A DNA stretch of 64,000 bases from Candidatus Rifleibacteriota bacterium (GTDB taxonomy: Bacteria; Muiribacteriota; Ozemobacteria; Ozemobacterales; Ozemobacteraceae). The notes below the pieces were generated by a model. The model saw only the letters and a list, made by a program, of their open reading frames with translations, was not told where the DNA came from and ran no database searches. Below are positions 26,946 to 35,588 of the stretch, piece after piece. A program made the position numbers and the translations under genes. Location of the stretch: contig JADFZL010000014.1 of the NCBI GenBank assembly GCA_015232575.1, positions 62,001 to 126,000 on the forward strand. Reading direction: 5' to 3'. How positions within the stretch are numbered: position 1 is the stretch's first letter; each line of letters starts with the position of its first letter.

Positions 26946-28783
26946 ATTCTTACCATTACTTGCAGATTCTCATTCTTCTCCCTCTTGCGGCTGCGTTTGT
27001 TCCATTCCTCATGCGGACAAAATCTTTTAACCTGTCGAATGGCTTATTAACACTGGCCATTACGTGTATAAATTTATATCTGACTGTTCAATTACATGGT
27101 CAGGAGCTGGTATTCCAGCTTCCGTGGATCGGATATGGATTTGAAATATTACTCAACCTTAACAAGCTGAATTCTCTGGTTCTTTTCGGAATTGCGCTTT
27201 CGGGCGTTATCTGGATAATTTACTCAATATCTTTTCTTGCAGAAAATAACAATGCCAGCCTGATCTACGGATTCTTCCTTCTCACAATTGGCTTTTCAAA
27301 TGGAGCATTACTGGCTGACAATCTTCTGCTACTGCTCTTCTTCTGGGAAAGCCTTCTTATTCCACTCTTTGGCATGATTCTATGTGGTGGAAAAAATTCG
27401 TTCCAGTCTGCAATTAAAGCTGTCATAATTTCCGGAGTCGGCGATCTGATGCTGATGACCGGAACAGTTCTGGTAGTTTTGAAATGCGGCGCCCTTCCAA
27501 TTTCGAAAATGCATATTCCTCTCGAAGGTTCAATGAATTACGCTTTTCTGTTGATTTTCTTCGGAGCGATTGCTAAAGCCGGCAGTGTCCCGTTTCACAC
27601 ATGGATTCCAGACGCTGCAACAGAAGCTCCCCTGCCCTTTATGGCAATTCTTCCAGCATGTATAGAGAAATTCCTCGGAATCTATCTGGTTGGCAGAATA
27701 GTAATGGACATGTTTATTATCGCTCCAAATTCGGCAATGAGCATTTTCATAATGTCCATCGGAGTTGCAGGCATTCTTGCTGCCGTCCTGATGGCTCTGA
27801 TTCAGAAAGACTACAAAAAACTACTCGCTTACCACGCAATCAGCCAGGTTGGTTACATGATTCTCGGAATCGGAACAGGAACTCCTGTCGGCATGATCGG
27901 CGGTCTGTTTCACATGTTTAACCACGTTGTGTACAAGTTCTGCCTCTTTCTTACAGCCGGTGCGGTTGAATTTCGAACGTCAACAACTGATCTGAATAAA
28001 CTTGGCGGACTGTTCTGGAAAATGCCCATTACATTTATTTCTTTTCTGGTTGCCGCCTTTTCAATCTCTGGAGTTCCGCCGTTTAACGGTTTCTTCTCGA
28101 AAGAGCTGGTTTATGACGGAGCTCTGGAAGCCGGAAAAATATTCTATTTCGGAGCAATTGCCGGTTCTTTCTTAACAGCAGCATCATTCCTCAAACTTGG
28201 ACATGCAGTCTATTTTGGAAAACCAGGTGAAGAAACCAGCAAAGCCTCAGAAGCTCCTGTTTTGATGCTTATTCCCATGATTACTCTCGCATCATTGTGT
28301 GTTTATCTTGGTTTGTACAATCAATTTCCAATCACAAAGATTGAGCATGTCCTGGGTGAAGCAAAGCTTGCAGGAAAGCATTTTTACGGATGGCCGCACA
28401 GCACAGCATTGGTTGTTGCCACTGTAATTGCTCTGGTACTCGCCGTGATCAATCATATTTATGGCTACTTCAAAAGTGGAAAAGGCATTGGTGCAGTTGA
28501 TCATATCCATCATGCACCATTTCTCAGCGATGTGTATGATCTTGCAGAAAAGAAAGCGTTTGATCCCTTCGAAATCGGCAAAAAGTTTATTAACAGCATG
28601 GCAATGCTGTTACGGGCAATTGACAGCGGCATAGACTGGATCTACGAAGGATATTTGAACGGCGGGGCAAAGATATTTTCCGATTTGATCTGTTCGATTC
28701 ACACCGGAAGTTATTCGGTCTATATGATCTGGTCACTTGTTGGAAGCGCTTTTATTATAGCTTTTCTTGTAAATTCATTGTAG
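26942..28783 (+). CDS. hydrogenase membrane subunit, NuoL-like ion channel 2
   Basis: The 613-aa protein overlaps the first channel gene by ATGA. It has the conserved FFWESLLIPLFGM (Glu in TM5), HTWIPDAATEAPLPF and a Lys in ACIEKFLGIYL. A C-terminal extension of about 120 residues, including a final membrane helix, fits the lateral-helix tail of NuoL, which braces the other channels. It should be the distal subunit of the ion-pumping arm. Confidence 0.88.
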   Translation: MNSYHYLQILILLPLAAAFVPFLMRTKSFNLSNGLLTLAITCINLYLTVQLHGQELVFQLPWIGYGFEILLNLNKLNSLVLFGIALSGVIWIIYSISFLAENNNASLIYGFFLLTIGFSNGALLADNLLLLLFFWESLLIPLFGMILCGGKNSFQSAIKAVIISGVGDLMLMTGTVLVVLKCGALPISKMHIPLEGSMNYAFLLIFFGAIAKAGSVPFHTWIPDAATEAPLPFMAILPACIEKFLGIYLVGRIVMDMFIIAPNSAMSIFIMSIGVAGILAAVLMALIQKDYKKLLAYHAISQVGYMILGIGTGTPVGMIGGLFHMFNHVVYKFCLFLTAGAVEFRTSTTDLNKLGGLFWKMPITFISFLVAAFSISGVPPFNGFFSKELVYDGALEAGKIFYFGAIAGSFLTAASFLKLGHAVYFGKPGEETSKASEAPVLMLIPMITLASLCVYLGLYNQFPITKIEHVLGEAKLAGKHFYGWPHSTALVVATVIALVLAVINHIYGYFKSGKGIGAVDHIHHAPFLSDVYDLAEKKAFDPFEIGKKFINSMAMLLRAIDSGIDWIYEGYLNGGAKIFSDLICSIHTGSYSVYMIWSLVGSAFIIAFLVNSL

Positions 28784-28793
28784 AGGAAAACCA

Positions 28794-30233
28794 GTGGCAA
28801 CTTTACTTTTTATAATACCAATTCTAATAATTCTGTTTCTGAATTCTCCGTTTCCCGGGCTTTCCCTCAGAGGAAAAGCCTATCCAATAACCACAACTTT
28901 CGCATTGATTCAGGTAGTTGTTATATTGCTGGCAGGCACCAATCGTTTTAATTCACTCGACAGTTTTTTTCAGCAACACCTACACCTGTCTTTTCAGGTA
29001 GATAACCTCTCACTGTTCATTATGCTTACTGCTGGAATTATCACAGCATCAGCAGCATTGACAGGCGAAAACACCATTTCCGACAAAGAGCAGTACAAGT
29101 TTTATTTTCACAACCTGCTGCTTTTAAATATCGGAAGTCTCAACGCACTTGCCTGTACAACAGATATTTTTTCAATGTACATATTCATTGAAGTTACAGC
29201 TCTGATCTGCTTCATTCTGATTGCACTGAAGTTTGACGTTCTTGCTTACGAAGGTGCTTTTAAATATATAATGATTACTTCCGTAGCAACTCTGTTCATG
29301 CTCACGGCTATCGCATTAGCCATGATGATTGCAGGCGGAACAGGCTTTTCTCAGATTAAGACGGCAATCGAAAGCGGTAGTGGAACAAGCACTGTAATGA
29401 AAACAGCAATTGCTATTTTCCTGATAGGCACATTCATCAAAGCAGGAGTTGTACCATTTCATGCCTGGGTTCCAGATGCTTACAGCAGTGCTCCGACAGC
29501 AGTTTCAATACTCCTAGCCGGAATAGCGTCAAAGGCAATGGGAATGTACACGCTGATGCGCTTTCTGAAATCAGTTTTCGGTTTTAATCCGCAGATTGGC
29601 AGTATTCTTCTGGCTGTTGGAATGCTGACAGTGATTGTCGGCGCACTTGGAGCTTTACCTCAGAAAGATCTGAAGCGCCTGCTGGCATATTCCAGCATAA
29701 GCCAGAATGGTTACATTCTGCTTGGACTTGGAGCAGGAACTCAACTTGGCTTTGCCGGTGCGGTTTTTCATTTTTTCAACCACGCCATCTTCAAATCATC
29801 ACTCTTTGCTAATACGGCAGCATTAGAGCAAAGACTGGGAACTCTCGACATAGACAAAATAAATGGCAGAGGCTCAAAAATGACTTTCACGGCAGCTACG
29901 TCGGTCATCGCTTCCCTGTCAGCCGCAGGAATTCCACCTCTCGCAGGTTTCTGGAGCAAACTGATCATTCTGATTGCACTCTGGCAAAGCGGAAATTACT
30001 TTCTGACATTCCTTGCAGCAACAGCAGGAATTCTGACTCTTGCTTATCTGCTTTCATTTCAGCGCCGGGTTTTCTTTGCCAGTGGCGATGATAATCAAGA
30101 TCAAAACGTTACAGAGGCAGACAACGTTTTATTGTATTCACCCCTTTTGTTCTGCTCATTAACAATATTGATAGGTGTTTTAATACCATATTTTCTCGGA
30201 TCAATTATTCTACCAGTGGATAAAATACTATGA
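28794..30233 (+). CDS. hydrogenase membrane subunit, NuoN/M-like ion channel 3
   Basis: 479 aa from GTG 28794, with AGAGGAAA upstream. It carries HAWVPDAYSSAPTAVSILL, the Lys-bearing ASKAMGMYT helix and the Glu of MYIFIEVTALICF. The third antiporter-type subunit; together with the first two it gives the same channel count as complex I. Its last four bases overlap the next gene. Confidence 0.87.
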   Translation: MATLLFIIPILIILFLNSPFPGLSLRGKAYPITTTFALIQVVVILLAGTNRFNSLDSFFQQHLHLSFQVDNLSLFIMLTAGIITASAALTGENTISDKEQYKFYFHNLLLLNIGSLNALACTTDIFSMYIFIEVTALICFILIALKFDVLAYEGAFKYIMITSVATLFMLTAIALAMMIAGGTGFSQIKTAIESGSGTSTVMKTAIAIFLIGTFIKAGVVPFHAWVPDAYSSAPTAVSILLAGIASKAMGMYTLMRFLKSVFGFNPQIGSILLAVGMLTVIVGALGALPQKDLKRLLAYSSISQNGYILLGLGAGTQLGFAGAVFHFFNHAIFKSSLFANTAALEQRLGTLDIDKINGRGSKMTFTAATSVIASLSAAGIPPLAGFWSKLIILIALWQSGNYFLTFLAATAGILTLAYLLSFQRRVFFASGDDNQDQNVTEADNVLLYSPLLFCSLTILIGVLIPYFLGSIILPVDKIL

Positions 30234-30718
30234 CATTACACATTCTAATGCTTGTTTCGATGTTTATTGCGGTAATCTGGACAGTTCTTGCGCCGACTTT
30301 AATTGGATCAGCTCTTGGGCTTGGCATCACCAGTTCCATACTTACAATAATCATGTTCCAATTCAACGCACCTCTGGCTGCTGTTTTTGAACTGTCAATC
30401 TGCACGGGCCTTATCAGTGTAGTTTTTATCAGTACAATAGGGCTTTCAAATCCGCTCTCATACACTGAAATGGTCAAAAGAAAAATGAACCGGTTCAAAA
30501 GATTTATCTTTCTTCCGCTTATTATTCTGCTGATTGAAATTTATTTCATCAACAACCGTCTTCCTTTCGATTTCAAGCCGGCAACAGTGGTAAGTAATCA
30601 TGACGTAAGTACAATCTTCTGGAACGTCAGGCATCTTGACATAGTCGGACAGATATTCCTTCTGTTTGTCGGAGTAATCGGAGTTATTGTGTTTTTCAAG
30701 GAGAAAGAAAGAAAATGA
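30230..30718 (+). CDS. hydrogenase membrane subunit, NuoJ-like
   Basis: 162 aa with about five membrane helices. The segment LGLGITSSILTIIMFQFNAPLAAVFELSICTGLISVV aligns by pattern with NuoJ/MbhD-type proteins (glycine-rich helix, then N-A-P-x-x-A and an acidic residue in the next helix); only a short part is quoted because the match is by pattern. In complex I this subunit forms part of the E-channel near the redox arm. Overlaps neighbours by ATGA on both sides. Confidence 0.7.
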   Translation: MTLHILMLVSMFIAVIWTVLAPTLIGSALGLGITSSILTIIMFQFNAPLAAVFELSICTGLISVVFISTIGLSNPLSYTEMVKRKMNRFKRFIFLPLIILLIEIYFINNRLPFDFKPATVVSNHDVSTIFWNVRHLDIVGQIFLLFVGVIGVIVFFKEKERK

Positions 30719-31035
30719 ACGAACATTTATCTTCAATCTTTAATTTATATGGAATTTTTTCAATCGTGTTTTTTGTTTGTGCATTTTACTGCATGATGGC
30801 AACAAAAAATCTGATCAGAGCAATCATTGGCCTGGAGCTGTTAACAAAAGCCGTCACGCTATTTATCGTTGTAGCAGGACATATTTCCAATCAGATGGCT
30901 CTGGCGCAATCACTCGCCATATCAGTCATTATTATCGAAGTAATTGTTGTACCACTTTCGGCAGGCCTGATACTGGGAATTTTCCGAAAAAATAATTCCC
31001 TTGGCATCGACAAAATCAGAAACTTACGAGGATAA
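30715..31035 (+). CDS. hydrogenase membrane subunit, NuoK-like
   Basis: 106 aa with three membrane helices, as in NuoK/MnhC/HyfE N-terminal parts. Acidic residues inside helices (GLELLTKAV, IIIEVIVVPL) correspond to the two functional Glu of NuoK. Lies in the operon between the NuoJ-like and NuoA-like genes. Confidence 0.75.
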   Translation: MNEHLSSIFNLYGIFSIVFFVCAFYCMMATKNLIRAIIGLELLTKAVTLFIVVAGHISNQMALAQSLAISVIIIEVIVVPLSAGLILGIFRKNNSLGIDKIRNLRG

Positions 31036-31041
31036 AATTAT

Positions 31042-31371
31042 ATGTCAAATATATTGCTTTCGCCACCGTTTGCATTTCCGATTGTACTTTTATTCGTAAT
31101 GTTTCTGTTCAGGCAATCAGCAGTCTTTTCAGCCATAGGAAAAATTACATCAGGAAAAAATAGAGCTTACGGATGCGGTGAAGATAACTGTGAACTGAAA
31201 GTTCGTCCGGAATATTCAAGCTTCTTTTCGATTGCGTTTTTCTTTACAATCATGCACTTCGTAGTATTGATGATTGCAACACTTCCAAAAATAACTCTGG
31301 AATCATTACTTATCGCAGTATTCTATCTTCTGTGCGCCATGGTGTGCACATCGATGCTCTTCAGGGAATAA
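31042..31371 (+). CDS. hydrogenase membrane subunit, NuoA-like
   Basis: 109 aa with three membrane helices. The loop after TM1 has AYGCGEDNCEL, echoing the YECG motif of NuoA, followed by YSSFFSIAFFFTIMHF, which aligns with NuoA TM2. The two acidic residues of complex I NuoA (in F-D-x-E) are replaced by His and Val. NuoA-type subunits are typical of complex I and usually lacking in characterised group 4 hydrogenases, so this is unusual. Identification is by motif and position. Confidence 0.65.
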   Translation: MSNILLSPPFAFPIVLLFVMFLFRQSAVFSAIGKITSGKNRAYGCGEDNCELKVRPEYSSFFSIAFFFTIMHFVVLMIATLPKITLESLLIAVFYLLCAMVCTSMLFRE

Positions 31372-31376
31372 GAAAT

Positions 31377-31868
31377 ATGAAAAACTGGATAAAAGAACTA
31401 TTAACCTGGGCAAGAGTCCGTTCACCATGGGTTCTGCATTTTAACACCGGAGCATGCAACGCCTGTGATATCGAAATAGTTGCCTCGCTTACTCCGCGTT
31501 TCGACCTCGAAAGATTCGGCGTTATGCTTAAAGGAACTCCGAGACACGCAGACATTCTTCTCTGTTCGGGGCCAGTCACAAGACAAATTCAGGACAGACT
31601 GGTAAGAATATACGAGCAGATGCCCGAACCCAAGTTCGTGGTTGCGGTTGGAACATGCGCCTGTTCGGGCGGAGTATTCAACGGTCTTTATAATGTCAGG
31701 GGTGGAATTGACAGCGTCATTCCGGTTTCCGCATACATTCCCGGATGTCCTGTCAGGCCAGAAGCAATTATTGACGGTGTTGTAAAATTGCTTACCAGTT
31801 ACCAGAAGTCAACAGAAACACCTGTTGAACTTCCTGTTTATGATTGTCCGGAGGAAAAAAATGTCTGA
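31377..31868 (+). CDS. [NiFe] hydrogenase small subunit (NuoB-like)
   Basis: 163 aa from ATG 31377. The cysteines that hold the proximal [4Fe-4S] cluster are visible: Cys27 and Cys30 (GACNACDIE), Cys94 (GTCACSGG) and Cys124 (PGCPVRP). They match group 4 small subunits and NuoB, which pass electrons from the ferredoxin-like subunit to the NiFe site. The PGCPVRPEA motif is typical of these families. The alternative long frame from 31332 overlaps the NuoA-like gene and has no ribosome site. Confidence 0.92.
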   Translation: MKNWIKELLTWARVRSPWVLHFNTGACNACDIEIVASLTPRFDLERFGVMLKGTPRHADILLCSGPVTRQIQDRLVRIYEQMPEPKFVVAVGTCACSGGVFNGLYNVRGGIDSVIPVSAYIPGCPVRPEAIIDGVVKLLTSYQKSTETPVELPVYDCPEEKNV

Positions 31869-32337
31869 AGAAGAAAAAATCAAAACTGCAATTTGCGAAA
31901 AGTTTTCAATTCAAGCAGATACAGTAAAAATACAACGTGCCCGCAGAATCTGGCTGGAATTTCCCCTTGAGCAATTCCATAACCTGCTCAAATTTCTTTA
32001 TGAAAACCATGGATGCAAAATTCTATGTACAATAACCGGTCAGGATGAAAAGACAAGCTTCTCTGCTATGTACCATGTGGCAAGAGAAGATGGAATAATG
32101 ATTAACATCAAGGTAATGATACCCAAAGAAAATCCTGTTATAAAGTCCCTTTGCGGCACATTCCCAGGAGGAGCTATCTATGAAAGGGAATTGGTGGACA
32201 TGTTTGGAATTACTGTAGAAAATCTTCCACCGGGAAACCGTTATCCTCTTCCAGAAAACTGGCCTGCAAATCAATTTCCACTCAGAAAAGACTGGAACGC
32301 TGAAATGCTTGATAAAAAGGGAGAAGAAAAATCATGA
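31861..32337 (+). CDS. hydrogenase 30-kDa-type subunit (NuoC-like)
   Basis: 158 aa with start at 31861 after CCGGAGGAAA. NuoC/HycE-N-type signatures are RELVDMFGITV and YPLPENWPANQFPLRKDW. NuoC-type proteins dock the NuoB/NuoD heart of the redox arm. Encoded separately from the large subunit, as in Mbh and complex I, and unlike HycE or HyfG, where it is fused. Confidence 0.88.
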   Translation: MSEEEKIKTAICEKFSIQADTVKIQRARRIWLEFPLEQFHNLLKFLYENHGCKILCTITGQDEKTSFSAMYHVAREDGIMINIKVMIPKENPVIKSLCGTFPGGAIYERELVDMFGITVENLPPGNRYPLPENWPANQFPLRKDWNAEMLDKKGEEKS

Positions 32338-33554
32338 GTAAGAACATAACAATTCCAATAGGGCCTCAGCATCCGGCTTTGAAAGAGCCTGAAAGCTTTT
32401 CTATCACGCTCAACGGTGAAAAGATAATCGAAATGGATATGAGACTTGGCTATAATCACCGCGGCATTGAAAAAGGCTGCGAAGAACGGTCGTATATCCA
32501 GGATATGTATCTGCTGGAAAGAGTTTGCGGAATATGCTCTCATTCGCATTCCACGTGCTACATTCAGGCAGTTGAAGAAATCGCAGGTCTCGAAGTTCCA
32601 AAACGCGGATTGTACATCAGAACTCTTATCAGCGAGCTGGAGAGAATTCACAGCCATTTATTGTGGCTGGGAGTTGCCGGACATGAAGTCGGATTTGATA
32701 CACTTCTCATGTATTCGTGGCGTGATCGGGAAGTTGTAATGAATCTTCTTGCACAGATTTCCGGAAACCGCGTTAATTATGGAATTAACACAATCGGCGG
32801 CGTCAGAAGAGATATTTCGAAAGAAATTCTTGATGAAATTATGAAAACTCTTGATGTTCTTGAAGAACGCACAAAAGTTTACATTAATCTCGCTACAACT
32901 GAAGAAACTCTGATAAAAAGGTTTTCCGGAGTCGGATATCTTTCACCTGAAGACGCAAAGCTTCTTGGCGCTGTTGGACCGACAGGCAGAGCATCAGGAC
33001 TGAAGCGTGATGCTCGCGCTGAAGACCCGTATGCAGCATACCCTGAAGTACAATTCAAAGTAATTACTGATACTCACAACGATGTATTTGGCAGAGCTGT
33101 TGTAAGACTGCTCGAACTGCTGGAGTCCTATTCAATCATTCGCCAACTGGTGAAGAATATTCCTGATGGTCCGATTGCCGTAAAAGCTCCGCGGCGTATT
33201 CCAGCCGGTGAAGCAATCAGCAGATATGAAGCACCGCGCGGAGAAGATGTACATTACGTTCGTTCGAATGGTACCGAAAAGCCAGAAAGAGTAAAAGTAA
33301 GGGCCCCTACCCTTGCTAATTTGCAGGCAGTCGTAAAAATGTCAGAAAATGCCTATCTGGCAGACGTTCCAATCATTATTGCGGCAATCGACCCCTGTTT
33401 TTCATGCACTGACAGGGCCGTTCAGATAAAGGATTTGAAAAGCGGTTCAAACCAAGTTTTTGACTGGCTTGAAATTCGAAAAATGGGAATAGAATGGTAC
33501 AAAAAGCAGGGAATTGATTTTTCAAACAAGAGGTGGAACCTTGATAGCAAATAA
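32334..33554 (+). CDS. [NiFe] hydrogenase large subunit (group 4, NuoD-like)
   Basis: 406 aa. Both NiFe-binding pairs are intact: Cys65/Cys68 in RVCGICSHSH and Cys355/Cys358 in DPCFSCTDR. NuoD of respiratory complex I has lost these, so this is a hydrogen-converting enzyme. About 45 residues follow the usual cleavage point after the R of CTDR, so the precursor probably needs C-terminal processing by the protease encoded at 34849. It overlaps the NuoC-like gene by ATGA. The group 4 call rests on the subunit partners and the motif style; the exact subgroup cannot be decided by eye. Confidence 0.93.
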   Translation: MSKNITIPIGPQHPALKEPESFSITLNGEKIIEMDMRLGYNHRGIEKGCEERSYIQDMYLLERVCGICSHSHSTCYIQAVEEIAGLEVPKRGLYIRTLISELERIHSHLLWLGVAGHEVGFDTLLMYSWRDREVVMNLLAQISGNRVNYGINTIGGVRRDISKEILDEIMKTLDVLEERTKVYINLATTEETLIKRFSGVGYLSPEDAKLLGAVGPTGRASGLKRDARAEDPYAAYPEVQFKVITDTHNDVFGRAVVRLLELLESYSIIRQLVKNIPDGPIAVKAPRRIPAGEAISRYEAPRGEDVHYVRSNGTEKPERVKVRAPTLANLQAVVKMSENAYLADVPIIIAAIDPCFSCTDRAVQIKDLKSGSNQVFDWLEIRKMGIEWYKKQGIDFSNKRWNLDSK

Positions 33555-34485
33555 CCTTTTTCAGATTATATTTTTTCCGGGTTTTCTTTTTCTGTTATTT
33601 CTTGGTTTGGTATTCCAGTTTATTGACCGCAAGGTTTACGCACGAATACAAAACAGACAGGGCCCGCCATGGTTTCAGCCTCTGGCAGACTTAATCAAAC
33701 TGCTGGGAAAAGAAGACATCATTCCCGCTTCTGCTGATCCTCTGATGTTTACTCTTATGCCGGTATTTGCTGTTGCAGGCGTTGTAACTGCCTACTTGTA
33801 CATTCCGACATGGGGAGCACAGCCTCTTTTTTCATTTTACGGAGACCTGATAGTAGTTGTTTATCTTTTAACTATTCCGGGATTTACCTTTTTCCTTGGC
33901 GGCTGGTTCTCGGCTTCATTGTATTCATTGATTGGTGCAATGCGTTCTCAGATACAGTTTTTTTCGTATGAAGTTCCGATGTTTCTTGCAGTACTTGCCC
34001 CGGCATTGCTCGCAAATACATGGTCTATGAATGAAATGGCAAAATTCTATTCTGAACATCCGGGCTACTGGATAATAAATTTACTGGGATTTGCCGTTGC
34101 CATTGTAGCTTTAATCGGAAAACTGGAAAGAGTTCCTTTTGATTCTCCGGAAGCTGAAACAGAGATCATTGCAGGTTCTTTTACAGAATACGGCGGACGT
34201 TTTCTTGCGTTCTTCCGATTAGCTCTTGACATGGAACTTGTTGTCGGTGCTTCGCTTATTGCGGCAGTTTTTTTCCCGTTTGGACTGAATTTTCACCCAT
34301 TCGTTGGCTTCTTTATCTACCTGCTCAAAATTGCATTAGTAATACTGATTACAACTTTTGCGCGGGCAATTATGGCACGACTGCGAATCGACCAGATGGT
34401 TGAATTCTGCTGGACCTATCTTGCTCCAGCAGCAATTGTACAAGTTATCATCAGTCTTATTGCAAAAGGAGTTCTGAACAGATGA
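33541..34485 (+). CDS. hydrogenase membrane-anchor subunit (NuoH-like)
   Basis: 314 aa from TTG 33541, preceded by AGAGGTGG; the frame runs back to 33514 inside the large-subunit gene. Eight membrane helices. The signature loops are DRKVYARIQNRQGPPW and ERVPFDSPEAETEIIAGSFTEYGG, the acidic loop by which NuoH/MbhM/HyfC proteins couple the redox arm to the membrane arm. Confidence 0.92.
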   Translation: MIANNLFQIIFFPGFLFLLFLGLVFQFIDRKVYARIQNRQGPPWFQPLADLIKLLGKEDIIPASADPLMFTLMPVFAVAGVVTAYLYIPTWGAQPLFSFYGDLIVVVYLLTIPGFTFFLGGWFSASLYSLIGAMRSQIQFFSYEVPMFLAVLAPALLANTWSMNEMAKFYSEHPGYWIINLLGFAVAIVALIGKLERVPFDSPEAETEIIAGSFTEYGGRFLAFFRLALDMELVVGASLIAAVFFPFGLNFHPFVGFFIYLLKIALVILITTFARAIMARLRIDQMVEFCWTYLAPAAIVQVIISLIAKGVLNR

Positions 34486-34886
34486 AAAAAGTTGGTCTGA
34501 TTCTATCTGAAGCCTTTAACATGCTCTTTTCCAAACCGGTTACCGAGCAATATCCATTTGAGAAAGCCCATATCGAAAAATCATTCCGCGGTAAGCTGGT
34601 ATTCTTTCCTGAAAAATGCATCGGATGCAAGCTTTGCATGAAAGATTGTCCGGCAAATGCCATCTGCATAAACAAAATTGGCGAAAAAAAGTTTGAAGCC
34701 ATTTTGAGCATGGACCACTGCGTTTATTGCGCTCAATGTGTTGATTCCTGCCCCAAAAAAGCCCTTGAAATATCTCCGAATTTTGAGCTGGCAGCTATCG
34801 ACAGAAAATATCTGAAAGTATCAATTGATGAAAAGAAAGTATTAATCGATGAAAAACCTGTTCAAAACGATAAACAGGAAAATTGA
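34482..34886 (+). CDS. hydrogenase ferredoxin-like subunit (NuoI-like, 2x[4Fe-4S])
   Basis: 134 aa with two complete [4Fe-4S] motifs: Cys46-49-52-56 (CIGCKLCMKDCP) and Cys80-83-86-90 (CVYCAQCVDSCP). As in Mbh, Ech and complex I, it takes electrons from reduced ferredoxin and passes them to the NuoB-like subunit. Its last 38 bases overlap the maturation protease gene. Confidence 0.93.
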   Translation: MKKVGLILSEAFNMLFSKPVTEQYPFEKAHIEKSFRGKLVFFPEKCIGCKLCMKDCPANAICINKIGEKKFEAILSMDHCVYCAQCVDSCPKKALEISPNFELAAIDRKYLKVSIDEKKVLIDEKPVQNDKQEN

Positions 34887-35361
34887 CAGTACCAGCCGCA
34901 TCGGAATCCTTGGAATTGGCTCTGAAATAAGGCTTGACGATGCGGTTGGATGTTACATAATCAGAGAACTGGAACTGCAGCTAAAACAAAAACAGTTCAA
35001 TACGGCTGGAATTTCTGCTGTGGAAATATGGTATGGCGGCACTGCACCAGAGAATGTTACCGGAGATATCAAACGCTTTAATCCCAGCCATTTGTTTATG
35101 ATTGACGCTGCCGACATCGGCTGTCCACCCGGCACCATAAAGATAATTCCAGCTGAAGACATCTGCGGCGTCTCATTCACAACCCACATGCTTCCGCTGT
35201 CAGTTATTGTTGATTATCTGAAAACATTTCTTGATACCGAATTCACAATTATCGGAATTCAACCAAAAGTCCTTGGCTTTGGAACAACTCTCTCTGATGA
35301 AGTTGCGCAGGCTGGAAAAGAAGTTGTCAGCCAGATTACCAGTCTCATCACAAATCAATAA
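34849..35361 (+). CDS. hycI: hydrogenase maturation endopeptidase (HycI family)
   Basis: 170 aa. Family motifs: GILGIGSEIRLDDAVG (metal-binding Glu/Asp, about 19-34), DAADIG (about 91-96) and TTHMLPLS (His about 108). HycI-type proteases use the Ni atom in the large subunit as substrate recognition and cut off the C-terminal peptide after the last CxxC. Matches the presence of a tail on the large subunit here. Last gene of the operon; no terminator is obvious, but a MITE-like element follows. The other Hyp maturation genes are not in the window. Confidence 0.9.
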   Translation: MKNLFKTINRKIDSTSRIGILGIGSEIRLDDAVGCYIIRELELQLKQKQFNTAGISAVEIWYGGTAPENVTGDIKRFNPSHLFMIDAADIGCPPGTIKIIPAEDICGVSFTTHMLPLSVIVDYLKTFLDTEFTIIGIQPKVLGFGTTLSDEVAQAGKEVVSQITSLITNQ

Positions 35362-35489
35362 TTTAAAACTTCTGAACAAGGCAAAATCAGATTTATTGTA
35401 CAGGAATTTCCTTATTAGTTGCGCATGTTTCCGAAAATCATAATATGGATTCAAACTGCCTTTTAATGACCTCAGATTCATTGTATCTA

Positions 35490-35575
35490 CTCAATAATTC
35501 GGGGCATTGCTTTTGTCATACCAGCGAAAGCCGGTATCCAGAGTTTTAATACATAATTTACTCCGAATTATTGAG
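35490..35575. repeat. 86-bp MITE-like element
   Basis: Perfect 13-bp terminal inverted repeats, CTCAATAATTCGG (35490-35502) and CCGAATTATTGAG (35563-35575), with an inner palindrome ATACCAGCGAAAGCCGGTAT (35518-35537). It fills the convergent gap between hycI and the ROK kinase gene, where the hairpin could also act as a terminator. A different family from the GTCATCTCGAAC elements. Confidence 0.7.
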
Positions 35576-35588
35576 GTGATATGATTAA

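Noticed and set aside
32334..33554. Respiratory complex I NuoD
   Set aside because: All four NiFe cysteine ligands are present, and no NuoE/F/G genes are in the operon.
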